64,000 bases of DNA from Streptococcus suis. Lineage in GTDB: Bacteria > Bacillota > Bacilli > Lactobacillales > Streptococcaceae. Below, one piece after another: positions 53,745 through 63,519 of this stretch (the first letter of the stretch is position 1; every line of letters starts with the position of its first letter). Under the pieces are notes generated by a model. That model ran no database searches. It was not told the origin of the DNA and was given only the letters and a program-made list of their open reading frames with translations. A program made the position numbers and the translations under genes. Location of the stretch: NCBI GenBank assembly GCA_002831545.1, contig CP025095.1, positions 2,046,001 to 2,110,000 of the forward strand, in the 5' to 3' direction.

Positions 53745-55520
53745 TTATTCTGCTGCAATCCCTTTTTCCGCAGTCAACTCAAGATTTTCATGTCCTGATT
53801 TACTGTCCGAACCGATATAAACGTCGTAATATTTAACGCGTTTGTTAACGGCAGTAATACTTTCACGTTCAAAGGTTGGAATTGCAAAGGCTTGTTCGAA
53901 GGCATATTCTTGCCAAGCTTTGTAGTTTTCAATATTTTTTTGTTCGTCAAATGACTCAGCAGAGGTAATTTTATTTAAAAGTACTGTGTTTTCATCTGAA
54001 ACGAAGCGAGTATAGTTGTACATCGCTTCCGGTCCCCACAATGATGTCGGGTCTGGATCTAGGCCGGCAATCCAAGCAGCAAGATAGACATCAATCCCCT
54101 CATCATTGGCAGCAATTGATTCATAGAAAGTATTGTACTCAATTGTTCTTCCTGTATAAAGTTCCACATTCAAACCAATTTCTTTCCACCATGTAAGGTA
54201 TTGCTGTACCATGGTTTCTTGCGTTTCGGTTGATTTCTGTGCTGCAACACTGATGGTAAGTGGTTTTCCATCAGCATCTTCACGCATACCGTCTCCATCT
54301 ACGTCTTTATATCCTGCCTCATCGAGAAGTTTTTTAGCCTTTTCAGGGTTATAACTATAGCCAGCTAGTTCTGAATCGTGAACATCTCCAAAGAAAGAGA
54401 TAATTAGTGAGTTTGTCGGGTGATACAAGCCGTTATATAATTTCTCTCCAATCACCGCATTGTCCAACGCATATCCCATTGCTTGACGCAATTTAACATT
54501 ATTCATCTTAGCATTAGGATCGGTCACATTCTTACCACTAGCATCATCGTACTTACCAAGATTGAAGCCAATATAATTGTAAATACCATCCAGACTACCT
54601 AGTAAAGTAATATTAGATAAGTCCTTATAAGATTCGTACTGGTCTGTTGGCATATCAGCAATATCATAATTGCCTGCTCTCATTTCTGCAACAATCGTAT
54701 CTGGTGAAACAATATCAATCCTGTAACTATCTAGCTTAACTTTCCCTTTAAAGTAGTACTCATTTGGTACATAGGTCACCGACTCGCCATTGACAATTTC
54801 CTTGACCTTATAAGGGCCCATACCGACAACTTTTGCCGTACGAGAATACTCACTTGATTCCCAATCTTTGACTGCAATGTCTTTAAAAATGTGTTTCGGC
54901 ATGACTAAATAAGGTACTCCACCACCAGCATACATCATGGATGGAGACATGTCTTTCACTGAGAGGACTACCGTATAATCATCAACCTTCCTAACACCTG
55001 AAATTTCACTTGCTGTTCCAGCCTGAAATTCTTCAAAGCCAATGATATTTGTATAGGTAGTATCTGCACGAACCCCTGTATAGTCTGGACTAGCTAGTTG
55101 TTCGATTGTGAAAATATAATCATCGATGGTGAAGGCTTGCCCATCGGACCACTTATAGTCCTTGCCTGTCAAACTAACGGTAACTGTCTTTGCATCTACA
55201 TCAAACTCTGCCTTAGCAAGGCCTGAATCGTCTAACGTACGAGCTGAATCATATCCAAACATAGAAATATCAACCATGCCTGCAAAGGTTGAGTCTACCG
55301 CCGTCTGCGATAATTCATCAATTAAGATACCGGTCGAAGGCGCCGAAGCTACCAAGGCATATTTGAGACTTCCGCCTTCAATAGTTTGTCCTTCGTGTGT
55401 CACTTCTGATTTAAATGTCAGAGCAACATCGCTCGTCTTTTCTTTAGTTTGACAAGCTGTTAACGTTGCAATAGAAAGCAGACCGATACCAGTTAAAGCG
55501 ATGTTTTTCATTCTTTTCAT
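53745..55520 (-). CDS. Oligopeptide ABC transporter substrate-binding lipoprotein (OppA/family 5)
   Basis: 591 residues from ATG 55520. Signal peptide ending in lipobox LTAC (about 18-21), so anchored by a lipid to the membrane outside. SBP family 5: YKWSDGQAFTIDDYIFTIEQL, VVLSVKDMSPSMM, MRAGNYDIADMP, KLRQAMGYALDNAVIGEKL. No permease or ATPase genes adjacent, so it uses transporter subunits encoded elsewhere. May also bind signalling peptides. Confidence 0.92.
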   Translation of the reverse strand: MKRMKNIALTGIGLLSIATLTACQTKEKTSDVALTFKSEVTHEGQTIEGGSLKYALVASAPSTGILIDELSQTAVDSTFAGMVDISMFGYDSARTLDDSGLAKAEFDVDAKTVTVSLTGKDYKWSDGQAFTIDDYIFTIEQLASPDYTGVRADTTYTNIIGFEEFQAGTASEISGVRKVDDYTVVLSVKDMSPSMMYAGGGVPYLVMPKHIFKDIAVKDWESSEYSRTAKVVGMGPYKVKEIVNGESVTYVPNEYYFKGKVKLDSYRIDIVSPDTIVAEMRAGNYDIADMPTDQYESYKDLSNITLLGSLDGIYNYIGFNLGKYDDASGKNVTDPNAKMNNVKLRQAMGYALDNAVIGEKLYNGLYHPTNSLIISFFGDVHDSELAGYSYNPEKAKKLLDEAGYKDVDGDGMREDADGKPLTISVAAQKSTETQETMVQQYLTWWKEIGLNVELYTGRTIEYNTFYESIAANDEGIDVYLAAWIAGLDPDPTSLWGPEAMYNYTRFVSDENTVLLNKITSAESFDEQKNIENYKAWQEYAFEQAFAIPTFERESITAVNKRVKYYDVYIGSDSKSGHENLELTAEKGIAAE

Positions 55521-55548
55521 ATCCCTACCCCATTTATTTATTTTGAAT

Positions 55549-55578
55549 AGTATAGCACGATTTAGCATAAATATGCAA
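55549..55578 (-). promoter_or_regulatory. Promoter of the oligopeptide-binding gene
   Basis: Minus strand TTGCAT, 18 bp, TATACT. Confidence 0.6.
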
Positions 55579-55633
55579 CTATCTTACCAACAATATTCGC
55601 CTTTGAGTATTCTCACTTTTTTCCATTTTAACT

Positions 55634-55690
55634 AAAAATAGCAGCGAATAGAGGTAAAAAAGAGTACCTCTTCAGCCACTATTGCTTCTT
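55634..55690 (-). terminator. Long hairpin between yidD and the oligopeptide-binding gene
   Basis: Minus-strand GAGGTA-CTCTTTTT-TACCTC with outer ATAG/CTAT arms, followed by TTTTT. Probably the terminator of the racE-to-yidD operon. Confidence 0.65.
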
Positions 55691-55802
55691 CATTTTTTAT
55701 GATAATCCACTAAGCCCAATACTCAATGAACTCGGATAAGTATAGTCTTGTCTGTAACAAAACGGAGAGTCATTTGGTTTATCTTTGATTCCTTCGACGA
55801 GC

Positions 55803-55932
55803 GGAGGCTGGGCAAAAAGACCAACCTAGCTTCACAGAGTTCGTGTCAACATCTGAGCGCAGTGATTGATTGGCTATAACAGTCCAGTGGACTGTTAATA
55901 TTGAGGCGAACTTGCTTCGCCCTATCTCCAGG
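55803..55932. repeat. Dispersed repeat family 2, partial copy
   Basis: Starts GAGGCTGGGCAAAAAGACCA and includes TTCGTGTCAACATCTGAGCG; also TGGCTATAACAGTCCAGTGG and GGCGAACTTGCTTCGCC. Second half shorter than at 47455. Confidence 0.7.
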
Positions 55933-56017
55933 CCTTAAAAGGTTCCCCAAACCTTTTGAGAGAGTACTAAAGGCAACCTAAAAACCTATATTTATACAAA
56001 ACAAAAAGTAGGTTGCC

Positions 56018-56257
56018 CTACTTCTGCTTATTTCTTTTCAAACTAAACCTGTCCGGCACAGGATCTTCCCCACCTTCCACAAAGGGATGACAGCGACCAA
56101 TTCGAGCCAACCCCATCAAAAAGCCCTTGAGTCCATGTTTTTGCAAGGCCTCGATCATATAAGTGGAACAAGTTGGACGGTAGCGACAAGAGGGCGGAAA
56201 AAGGGGGGAAATAAATTTCTGATAGAATCGGACCAAGCCGATCAAGAGTCTTGTCAT
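56018..56257 (-). CDS. yidD: Membrane protein insertion factor YidD
   Basis: 79 residues: [20 protein letters not shown] and [18 protein letters not shown] with two conserved cysteines match YidD. Helps YidC insert membrane proteins. It starts on the last base of rluB's stop (TAATG). Confidence 0.95.
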   Translation of the reverse strand: MTRLLIGLVRFYQKFISPLFPPSCRYRPTCSTYMIEALQKHGLKGFLMGLARIGRCHPFVEGGEDPVPDRFSLKRNKQK

Positions 56258-56988
56258 TATTTTTTAACTGGCTTAGTAACAGCCAGGGTATGTAGTTTGC
56301 TGATGTCTTTCTTGTTGAGCTTGCGGTATTCTCCTGGACGTAGGCCGGTCAAGTCAAGATTACCAAAGCGAGTACGAGACAGCTTATCTACCTGCAAGCC
56401 GACAGCCTCAAACATCTTCTTAACCTGGTGGTTTCGACCTTCATGGATTGTTAATTCTACAACTGAGCGGTTCTTAACAGGATCCACCTTGATAATCTCG
56501 TACACCGCAGGCTTGGTCTTTTTGCCATCAATGACAACACCACGGGTCAAAGGACGCAAAACTTCCTTGTTGGCAACCCCTTTGACACGCGCCAAGTAAA
56601 CCTTATCAATCTCATTTCGTGGGTGAATCATCTCGTCTGTAAAATCACCGTCATTGGTCAAAATCAAGACCCCAGATGTATCCCAGTCCAGACGTCCTAC
56701 AGGATAAATCCGCTCCTTAACTGTTGGCAACAAGTCCACGACAGTCTTTCGTCCCTTGTCGTCTGACACACTAGAAATGACACCACGTGGCTTATTGAGG
56801 AGATAGTAGACCTTCTCTTCGTTATAAATTGGTTGTCCTTCGACTTCCACAATATCTCCAGACTTAATAGTAGTTGCCAACTCACGGACAACTTGACTAT
56901 TTACAGTTACTAGGCCTTGTTTTATCAATTCTTCTGCCTTACGACGACTGGCAACTCCAGCATGGGCAATGTATTTATTAATTCTCAT
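56257..56988 (-). CDS. rluB: 23S rRNA pseudouridine synthase RluB/RsuA family
   Basis: 243 residues. S4 RNA-binding domain ([22 protein letters not shown], 1-60) then the pseudouridine synthase domain with [16 protein letters not shown], the Asp being catalytic. Isomerises a uridine in rRNA (U2605 in E. coli RluB). Overlaps scpB by 11 bp. Confidence 0.94.
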   Translation of the reverse strand: MRINKYIAHAGVASRRKAEELIKQGLVTVNSQVVRELATTIKSGDIVEVEGQPIYNEEKVYYLLNKPRGVISSVSDDKGRKTVVDLLPTVKERIYPVGRLDWDTSGVLILTNDGDFTDEMIHPRNEIDKVYLARVKGVANKEVLRPLTRGVVIDGKKTKPAVYEIIKVDPVKNRSVVELTIHEGRNHQVKKMFEAVGLQVDKLSRTRFGNLDLTGLRPGEYRKLNKKDISKLHTLAVTKPVKK

Positions 56989-57547
56989 TTTCTAACTCAT
57001 TTCTTTCTACGAATAGCTCGGTTTCTTGCTCCACCAAGTCGATTTCAGACACATCTGGCAATTCTTCTAGACTGTTAATACCCATGTAATCCAGAAAATA
57101 ATCCGTTGTCACATAGAGATTGGGCCTGCCAAGCACCTCTTTCTTACCGTTCTCACGAATGAGGTCAAAGGCCTGTAATTTACTGATGGCACCACTGGAA
57201 TTGACTCCGCGAATATCATCAACTTCAATCCGAGTAATGGGTTGCTTATAGGCTACGATTGATAAGGTTTCCAAAAGAGCCCGTGACATAGTCTGATTGA
57301 TTGGTGTTTTGGCATAGATTCGCAAAAGGTTTGCATATTCTTTTTTAGTAACCAACTTGTAGCGATTGGAAGACTCTAAGATGGCTAAGCCTGAGGCTTT
57401 GTCTGCCATATATTTCTCACTAAGTTTCTCTAACTGCTGGCTGACAGCTGTCGGCTGCATTTCCAACATCTCTGCCAAATTTCGTAAAGTCAAGCCATCC
57501 TCACCTGCCACAAAGAGCAGGACTTCGATTTCAGCTAAGCGATTCAT
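56978..57547 (-). CDS. scpB: Segregation and condensation protein B
   Basis: 189 residues from ATG 57547 with AAGGAG; a GTG at 57553 is in frame. Two winged-helix domains ([25 protein letters not shown] and [21 protein letters not shown]) and an acidic tail. With ScpA and Smc it forms the bacterial condensin complex that separates daughter chromosomes. Confidence 0.96.
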   Translation of the reverse strand: MNRLAEIEVLLFVAGEDGLTLRNLAEMLEMQPTAVSQQLEKLSEKYMADKASGLAILESSNRYKLVTKKEYANLLRIYAKTPINQTMSRALLETLSIVAYKQPITRIEVDDIRGVNSSGAISKLQAFDLIRENGKKEVLGRPNLYVTTDYFLDYMGINSLEELPDVSEIDLVEQETELFVERNELENEN

Positions 57548-58250
57548 CTTCACTCCTTACTAGATAAATATCTCCAAAAGTCTCTGTCTGCTCCAAGACG
57601 ATTTCATGAACCTTGACCAACTCCAAGGTGGCAAGAAAAATGGTAATCACTTCATTGATATCCTGGCTCTCCTGAAAAAGCTGACGCAGTTCAATACGAG
57701 GGTTAGCCTCAAAACGACTACGAACAAAGTCCATCATGTCTTCGATTTTATATTCATCACGGGCAATGGTCGCATGAGACTGACGGAGGCTTGCCTGTTT
57801 TTCAGCCATTACTTTAGAAAAAGCTAGGAAAATGTCAATGACGGTCTTATCCTTGGCTAACTGTACATCATCATAAATCAAATCTAATTTGGGTTTTGAA
57901 AAATAGTTCGCCCGTTCATCATGTTGCTCTCCTAATTTCTCACTGAGAAGTTTGAACTTGCGGTATTCTTCCAACTGGTCCAAGAGGTCCATTTCAGGAT
58001 CATCTTCGGGATCAATTTGCTCAACAACCTTCGGCAATAACCGACGACTTTTGATAACCATCAATTGACTAGCCATGAGCATATATTCTCCCGCTACCTC
58101 TAAACGCATGGCTTGCAAGGTAGCAATGTAGGCCAAATATTGCTCAATAACCTCTGTAATCGGAACCTCGTAAATATCTACTTGATACTTGGACACCAGG
58201 TGTAGCAGGAGATCAAGTGGCCCTTCAAAATCTTTTAATTTTATATCCAT
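57531..58250 (-). CDS. scpA: Segregation and condensation protein A
   Basis: 239 residues. N-terminal [29 protein letters not shown] binds Smc; a kleisin middle and C-terminal winged helix follow. Bridges the Smc heads and binds ScpB. Overlaps scpB by about 17 bp and touches xerD by 1 bp (TAATG). Confidence 0.96.
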   Translation of the reverse strand: MDIKLKDFEGPLDLLLHLVSKYQVDIYEVPITEVIEQYLAYIATLQAMRLEVAGEYMLMASQLMVIKSRRLLPKVVEQIDPEDDPEMDLLDQLEEYRKFKLLSEKLGEQHDERANYFSKPKLDLIYDDVQLAKDKTVIDIFLAFSKVMAEKQASLRQSHATIARDEYKIEDMMDFVRSRFEANPRIELRQLFQESQDINEVITIFLATLELVKVHEIVLEQTETFGDIYLVRSEDESLS

Positions 58251-58981
58251 TATCTAAATTTTTCCAAACTCATGCTTGTTTTCAGTCCCAACTGCTTGGC
58301 GATTTGGTCCAAGGATTTTCCTTCGTCTATCTGTTTTAGAATATACTGCTCCCGTAATTTTTGGGCTGTCCAATCAGGCTTGCCGATGGACTGGACAAAT
58401 TCTGTCAGACGATTAAAAAACCATTGACGAGAATAGGTCTGTCCCTTCTTATCGAAGACATAGCGTCCAGACAGATGAGACCCCATATAGGGTATCAATT
58501 CCTTGGGCAGAGTGAGCACCCGCTTGGCTCCTCCCTTCTCAACTGTCAGGACTTGAAAATCCAGATTGACCTGCTGACTAGTCAGCTCTGCTATTTCACT
58601 AGGAGTCAGCCCTAGTAAGGCAATCAAAAGAGCAATCAGTTGCCCATCAAGCCAAGGACTTTCTTGAAAGAGGAGAGTTAAATCCTCACGCTCCAGTTTC
58701 TTTTTGACGCTTGCTGGACCTGACATCGTTTGTAATTTATAAAAACGATCCAGGAGATTATTTTCATAAAGAAAGTAGAGAAATTGATTGACCGCTGACA
58801 TCTTTCTTTTCTGAGCAGCAGGTTTCAAGTCTAGAAGAGACTGCTGATAGACCAAAAGAGACTGTTGGCTAATCTCCCCCTTTGTTACCGTCACAAACTG
58901 CTGCAGGTCATAGGTATAGGACTTTTGGCTGTTGACACTGACCTTTTTGCTCTGGATAAAAGATTCAATCGCCTGCTTCAT
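58250..58981 (-). CDS. XerD-like tyrosine-recombinase homologue lacking catalytic residues
   Basis: 243 residues. It has the N-terminal SAM-like core-binding and C-terminal integrase folds, but the RKHRHY set is broken: the first Arg is replaced ([10 protein letters not shown] for GLRxSE), the HxxR box reads QKLR, LGH is LGL, and the Tyr is Phe in MSLEKFR. Streptococci use XerS/difSL for dimer resolution, so this one is not expected to recombine. It sits in the conserved cbpB-scpA gap. Confidence 0.9.
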   Translation of the reverse strand: MKQAIESFIQSKKVSVNSQKSYTYDLQQFVTVTKGEISQQSLLVYQQSLLDLKPAAQKRKMSAVNQFLYFLYENNLLDRFYKLQTMSGPASVKKKLEREDLTLLFQESPWLDGQLIALLIALLGLTPSEIAELTSQQVNLDFQVLTVEKGGAKRVLTLPKELIPYMGSHLSGRYVFDKKGQTYSRQWFFNRLTEFVQSIGKPDWTAQKLREQYILKQIDEGKSLDQIAKQLGLKTSMSLEKFR

Positions 58982-59436
58982 TTCTTGCCTTCTTTTGATG
59001 CTAGGGGGAAATTATGCAAGAGAGCATTAATGGCTTTGAGAATGGATTTGCGGGTAATGATTCCCATAAATTCTCTATTTTCCCCAAGGACGGGTAAGAA
59101 AGATTGATCTACTAGCTTGCGCATCACTTCTGTCAAATCATAATCCAGACCAACAGTCTCTTCATCTGTCTTTACAATCACAGAAATATCTCTGTTTAAC
59201 TCATCATCCGATAGTTCATTTTCAGCTTGATATTTAATGATTTCTGTCAAGCCAATGGTGCCGAAGAAAAGACCATCTTCTGTTACCACGGGTACGCGTG
59301 AATAGGTCATGTGACTGAGTAACAGTTTTGCATGGTCAATATTATGTGTATCAATAATTACTGCCAATTTATCCGCTGGTGTCAAGAAAGTTTCTTCCTG
59401 GTCCAATAAAAAGGCTTCAAATTCTCTTGCAATCAT
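58978..59436 (-). CDS. CBS-domain protein (CbpB/DarB-like)
   Basis: 152 residues, two CBS motifs (about 12-65 and 88-145; HMTYSRVPVVTEDGLFFGTI and VLGENREFMGIITRKSILKAI). Bacillus CbpB/DarB of the same length binds c-di-AMP and, when free, activates Rel. Whether the streptococcal protein does so is not shown here. Overlaps xerD and the phosphoesterase gene by 4 bp each. Confidence 0.85.
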   Translation of the reverse strand: MIAREFEAFLLDQEETFLTPADKLAVIIDTHNIDHAKLLLSHMTYSRVPVVTEDGLFFGTIGLTEIIKYQAENELSDDELNRDISVIVKTDEETVGLDYDLTEVMRKLVDQSFLPVLGENREFMGIITRKSILKAINALLHNFPLASKEGKK

Positions 59437-59960
59437 CTTGAAATATCCTTTGTCAATGCTGGGTAAAGTTGGTGCTGTCGATTGTAGTAATCCACATGGA
59501 AGTGATCATCATAGATGGTCACAAGAGCATAGAGACATTCTCTGACCAAACCACGAGGTTGACTAACGGAGCCTGGATTAAGAAAGAGGGTCTTGCCACG
59601 CACTTCGGCATCAGGCACATGCAGATGCCCATACAAACAAATATCCGCATCAACTTCCTGTGCCCAATAATCCAACCGCTGCCAGCCGTAATTAATACCA
59701 TAAAGATGACCATGAGTCTGAGCGATAGTCACACCGTCCAATTGAGTAATGAGCTGGTCAGGGCAACCACCAAAATAGTCGCAGTTCCCATTGACCACTT
59801 GAATGCCGTCCCACACACTATCTTGACTATCCAGCTCCGAATCACCATTGTGAAAGATAGCATCGACCTTGCCAAGATAGTGGTTTTTAATCTCTTCTAC
59901 AATCTGTCTATCCCCATGAGAATCACTCATGACTAGGATTGTTTTGCTTGCTCCTGCCAT
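59433..59960 (-). CDS. YfcE-type metallophosphoesterase
   Basis: 175 residues. Metal-binding motifs VMSDSHGD (DxH), HNGDSELD (GDxxD), NGNCDYF (GNCD) and [15 protein letters not shown] (GHxH) are complete. Predicted manganese phosphodiesterase on nucleotide or small substrates. It overlaps rdgB by 28 bp. GGAGG precedes the ATG. Confidence 0.9.
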   Translation of the reverse strand: MAGASKTILVMSDSHGDRQIVEEIKNHYLGKVDAIFHNGDSELDSQDSVWDGIQVVNGNCDYFGGCPDQLITQLDGVTIAQTHGHLYGINYGWQRLDYWAQEVDADICLYGHLHVPDAEVRGKTLFLNPGSVSQPRGLVRECLYALVTIYDDHFHVDYYNRQHQLYPALTKDISR

Positions 59961-60943
59961 ACTGGAAATGCCTCCACTAATTTTTCTAGTGCTTGTGCAC
60001 GGTGGGAAATCTTATTTTTTTCTTCTAGGGTTAATTCTGCCGAGGTCTTACCTGTTTCACCTACGAGGAAAAGTGGATCATATCCAAACCCATTTTCCCC
60101 ACGGAGGTCCATACCGATAAAGCCTTCCCAGTCCGCTTCGACAACCAAACTATCACGATTTGGAGCAGCCATGACCAGAGTACAATGGAATTGCGCCGAA
60201 CGATCTTTCAGTTCAAATACCATGGCTAACTCATGCAAGAGTTTGGCATTATTGAGCTCATCTGTGGCATCTGGGCCTGAAAAACGAGCAGACCAAACTC
60301 CTGGCAAACCACCTAAAGCATCAACCTTCAAACCAGAATCATCTGCCAAGACCATCTTGCCTGTCAGCTCTGCTATGGTTTCAGCCTTCAAGCGTGCATT
60401 TTCCTCAAAAGTCATACCTGTTTCTGCTACATCTGGCAGATCAGGATAGTTGTTGAGGTTCTCGACCTGGTAGCCAAAACGCTCAAAAAACTTACGGAAT
60501 TCCTTGGTCTTACCTTCATTTTTTGTAGCAATCAAGATGCTATCTCCTACACTTGCCAATCCCTTGTCTTGACCGAAGAAATCTGCCATGCTTACCCCTG
60601 CTTGGGGCAGATGAACCAAGAGAAGTTTGTCATTCTCTGTTACCAGAATAGCCCCTTGATGTTGGAGAACTTTGAACTGGCGATTGTTTAACTCATTCAA
60701 AATACCACAGGCAAATTGGAAGAGGGCAAAGTCCGACTGAAGTTTAATCACTTCAATTTTGACACACTGGTTAAAGTTCTCATCATCATAATTACCTGCA
60801 ATCAGTTTGTCAAACAATTGACCAATCTGGTAAATTTCCTGCTCTCTGCCATTTTCACCAAATGAACCAAATAGATTGGCAAAGCTGGCTTTTCCGATAA
60901 ACCAATTGTGTTCATCTCTGTATTCGTATATCTTGTCTGTCAT
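59933..60943 (-). CDS. rdgB: XTP/dITP diphosphatase RdgB with streptococcal N-terminal extension
   Basis: 336 residues against about 200 for the usual enzyme. The Ham1 domain begins near residue 130 ([19 protein letters not shown]) and includes [19 protein letters not shown] and HRAQAL. It hydrolyses non-canonical purine triphosphates such as dITP and XTP. The first 125 residues are an added alpha/beta domain found in streptococcal homologues, role unknown. Overlaps racE by 4 bp. Confidence 0.93.
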   Translation of the reverse strand: MTDKIYEYRDEHNWFIGKASFANLFGSFGENGREQEIYQIGQLFDKLIAGNYDDENFNQCVKIEVIKLQSDFALFQFACGILNELNNRQFKVLQHQGAILVTENDKLLLVHLPQAGVSMADFFGQDKGLASVGDSILIATKNEGKTKEFRKFFERFGYQVENLNNYPDLPDVAETGMTFEENARLKAETIAELTGKMVLADDSGLKVDALGGLPGVWSARFSGPDATDELNNAKLLHELAMVFELKDRSAQFHCTLVMAAPNRDSLVVEADWEGFIGMDLRGENGFGYDPLFLVGETGKTSAELTLEEKNKISHRAQALEKLVEAFPVWQEQAKQS

Positions 60944-61734
60944 AGTTCTACATGCTCCACATGAATATCAATGCCCATCCAGCTTTCAGCTATTTCTTTA
61001 AAAGCTGCCGGACTAGCTGTTGTGTAAAATCTGTGCTGAATATCCTTTTCGGTACGGCTGCGGTTGATTTGAAAATAATTTAATAAAACAGAAATATCTC
61101 GCGCGCACTCTGCCCCACTGTCAATCAACTTGACATCCTTGCCCATGGCATTCTGGATGATGGGGCGAAGTAGGGGATAATGGGTACATCCCAAGACCAA
61201 GGTGTCCACTTTCCCAACGAGTGGTCGAAGTGTCTCATAAACAACCTTTTTGGCAAGACTGGATTGGTGGCTATTGGACTCAACCAGAGGGGCAAATTTG
61301 GGACAGGCTAGGCTGTCTACCTGCGTTTCTGGAGAAAGGGCCTGAATCTTTTGTCGATAAATATCTGATTGAATGGTCATAGCCGTTCCTAAGACACCAA
61401 CCTTACCAGTTTGCGTTGCCTTAATAGCTGCCGATGCACCTGGTAAAATAACACCCAAAACAGGAATATCCAACTTTTCCTTGACTTCTTCCCAGGCTAC
61501 CGCTGTTGCCGTATTGCAGGCAAAGACAATCATTTTTACATTTTTTGTCAAAAGGAAATTGACCAACTGCCAAGTATATTCTCTGATTTGTTCCGCTGGA
61601 CGTGGTCCATAAGGTGCCCGTGCCGAATCTCCGATATAAACGATTTCTTCATGGGGAAGCTGGCGCATTAACTCACGCGCAACCGTTAATCCCCCCACAC
61701 CTGAATCTAAAAAACCTATTGGTCGATTATCCAT
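60940..61734 (-). CDS. racE: Glutamate racemase
   Basis: 264 residues. Catalytic cysteines are C74 in [11 protein letters not shown] and C184 in [10 protein letters not shown], with [13 protein letters not shown] and [11 protein letters not shown] of the family. Makes D-glutamate for peptidoglycan. First gene of the racE-rdgB-yfcE-cbpB-xerD-scpA-scpB-rluB-yidD chain. Confidence 0.97.
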   Translation of the reverse strand: MDNRPIGFLDSGVGGLTVARELMRQLPHEEIVYIGDSARAPYGPRPAEQIREYTWQLVNFLLTKNVKMIVFACNTATAVAWEEVKEKLDIPVLGVILPGASAAIKATQTGKVGVLGTAMTIQSDIYRQKIQALSPETQVDSLACPKFAPLVESNSHQSSLAKKVVYETLRPLVGKVDTLVLGCTHYPLLRPIIQNAMGKDVKLIDSGAECARDISVLLNYFQINRSRTEKDIQHRFYTTASPAAFKEIAESWMGIDIHVEHVEL

Positions 61735-61786
61735 AATACTGAGAATAGCCAGAAAATCTGACTAGCCTTTCTTTTCTACTCAAAAA

Positions 61787-61818
61787 ATGGGATCTGGGAA
61801 TGAATATCCCAGTCCCAG
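61787..61818 (-). terminator. yneF terminator
   Basis: Minus strand GGGACTGGGA-TATTCAT-TCCCAGATCCC followed by ATTTTTTGAG. Confidence 0.8.
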
Positions 61819-61823
61819 TTTGA

Positions 61824-62066
61824 TTATTTTTTCTTGCTTGCCACTTTTTGTTGGCTCTTGATTTGGCGAAGTACTTGTTGTACTTTTGCTTCGCTTGGTT
61901 TTTGCCCCATTTGACTCATCATCAAGCGCAAAGCATTTTCATCCAAAACTGGCTTATCAGCAATATAGTTTTCCACTTGTTTGCGAGACAAGTAAATACC
62001 CAAGGCTACACCACCTGCAAATGCCACAAGCACCAAAACAATTACTAAACCGATACCTAATTGCAT
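61824..62066 (-). CDS. YneF-family (UPF0154) small membrane protein
   Basis: 80 residues: one N-terminal helix (about 4-26), then YLSRKQVENYIADKPVLDENALR, the UPF0154 core, and a basic tail. Function unknown; very common in Firmicutes. GGAG precedes the ATG. Confidence 0.93.
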   Translation of the reverse strand: MQLGIGLVIVLVLVAFAGGVALGIYLSRKQVENYIADKPVLDENALRLMMSQMGQKPSEAKVQQVLRQIKSQQKVASKKK

Positions 62067-62138
62067 ATCAATCTCCTCAAATCTTTATTTCTACATAACT
62101 GCTTCTATTATACCAAATTCAGAAGGCTTTTCCAAGAC

Positions 62139-63386
62139 TTACCTGTCAAAATCAAAACCGTAAATGGTCGCGAAATAATCCTCTGGTGTTTCAGCACGAC
62201 GAATCATACGCGCTGTGCCATCTTCCTGCAAAAGAATTTCAGAAGAACGCAGACGACCGTTGTAGTTGTAGCCCATGGAGAAGCCGTGGGCACCACTGTC
62301 ATGAATGACCAAGGTGTCTCCTACTTCTGCCCGTGGTAATTCACGATTAACCGCAAACTTGTCGTTGTTTTCACAGAGGGAACCTGCCACATCCACCACT
62401 TCGATTGGGGCATCTGGGCGCGTGATATTAGTGATATGGTGGTAGGCCCCATAGAACGCAGGGCGCATGAGGTTGGCTGCCGATGCATCGACACCGATAT
62501 AGGTCCGATAGGTTTCCTTACGATGAAGCACTTTGGTAATCAAGTGACCATGTGGTGCCAACATAAAGCGACCAAGTTCCGTAAAGATTTTGACCTGTCC
62601 CATACCAGCTGGCGTGAGAATTTCCTCGTAAACCTTACGAACACCCTCACCAATGACAGCAATGTCGTTTGGTTCTTGCTCAGGACGATAGTTGACTCCA
62701 ATCCCACCTGATAGGTTGATGAAGTCCAAGGTCACACCTGTTTCCTCACGAATTTCCAAGGCCAATTCAAAGAGTTGACGAGCTAAGACAGGATAGTAGT
62801 CATTGGTTACTGTATTCGAAGCTAGAAAGGCATGAATACCAAACTGCTTTACACCTAGTTCTTTTAATTCCTTGTAGCCCTTCATGAGCTGGTCCTTGGT
62901 CATCCCAAACTTAGACTCTTCTGGGTGGTCCATAATATCCGTTCCCAGCGAGAAGATTCCTCCAGGATTGTAACGGAGACAGACCGTTTCTGGAATCCCA
63001 GCAACATTTTTCAAAAACTCAATGTGTTCGTATGCATCAAGGTTAATGGTCGCCCCAACTTTTCGAGCATAGACAAACTCTTGCGCTTGGGTATCATTGG
63101 ATGTGAACATGATGTCCTTAAAGCCCAATTTTTCACTCATGAGCACTTCCACATCGGTGGCACAATCCACCCCACAGCCCTCTTCCTGAAGAATTTTTAA
63201 AATAGCTGGAGTTGGAGTCGCCTTGACCGCAAAATATTCCTTAAAGCCTTTGTTCCAAGAAAAAGCTGCATTAAGGGCACGAGCCTTCTCACGAATACCT
63301 TTTTCATCATACAAATGGAATGGTGTCGGAAATTGCTCCGTAATGGTTTCTAAAACTTCTTTACTAACAAATGGTGTCTTGGTCAT
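62139..63386 (-). CDS. lysA: Diaminopimelate decarboxylase
   Basis: 415 residues. Fold III PLP enzyme: the PLP lysine is in YFAVKATPTP (about 49-58), with HAFLASNT, SGGIGVNYRPE, EPGRF-like ELGRFMLAPHG and the catalytic Cys loop AGSLCENNDK. Makes lysine from meso-diaminopimelate. TATAAT lies before the gene on the minus strand; a TCACA..TGTGA inverted repeat overlaps it. Confidence 0.95.
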   Translation of the reverse strand: MTKTPFVSKEVLETITEQFPTPFHLYDEKGIREKARALNAAFSWNKGFKEYFAVKATPTPAILKILQEEGCGVDCATDVEVLMSEKLGFKDIMFTSNDTQAQEFVYARKVGATINLDAYEHIEFLKNVAGIPETVCLRYNPGGIFSLGTDIMDHPEESKFGMTKDQLMKGYKELKELGVKQFGIHAFLASNTVTNDYYPVLARQLFELALEIREETGVTLDFINLSGGIGVNYRPEQEPNDIAVIGEGVRKVYEEILTPAGMGQVKIFTELGRFMLAPHGHLITKVLHRKETYRTYIGVDASAANLMRPAFYGAYHHITNITRPDAPIEVVDVAGSLCENNDKFAVNRELPRAEVGDTLVIHDSGAHGFSMGYNYNGRLRSSEILLQEDGTARMIRRAETPEDYFATIYGFDFDR

Positions 63387-63463
63387 ATCTCTACCTCATC
63401 AAATATTTTTCTTATTATATCACAAATATGTGAGGAACTGTAGCCTTCAACTCCACCAAATAC

Positions 63464-63491
63464 TTGCAAAATAAATTTCTAGCGCTATAAT
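63464..63491 (+). promoter_or_regulatory. pepC promoter
   Basis: TTGCAA, 16-bp spacer, TATAAT. Confidence 0.7.
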
Positions 63492-63519
63492 GTGATTATC
63501 ATTAAAAAAGGAGTAATAT

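Noticed and set aside
63494..63504. TAATG...CATTA pattern near the pepC start as metal operator
   Set aside because: Too short and poorly symmetrical; likely chance in AT-rich DNA.
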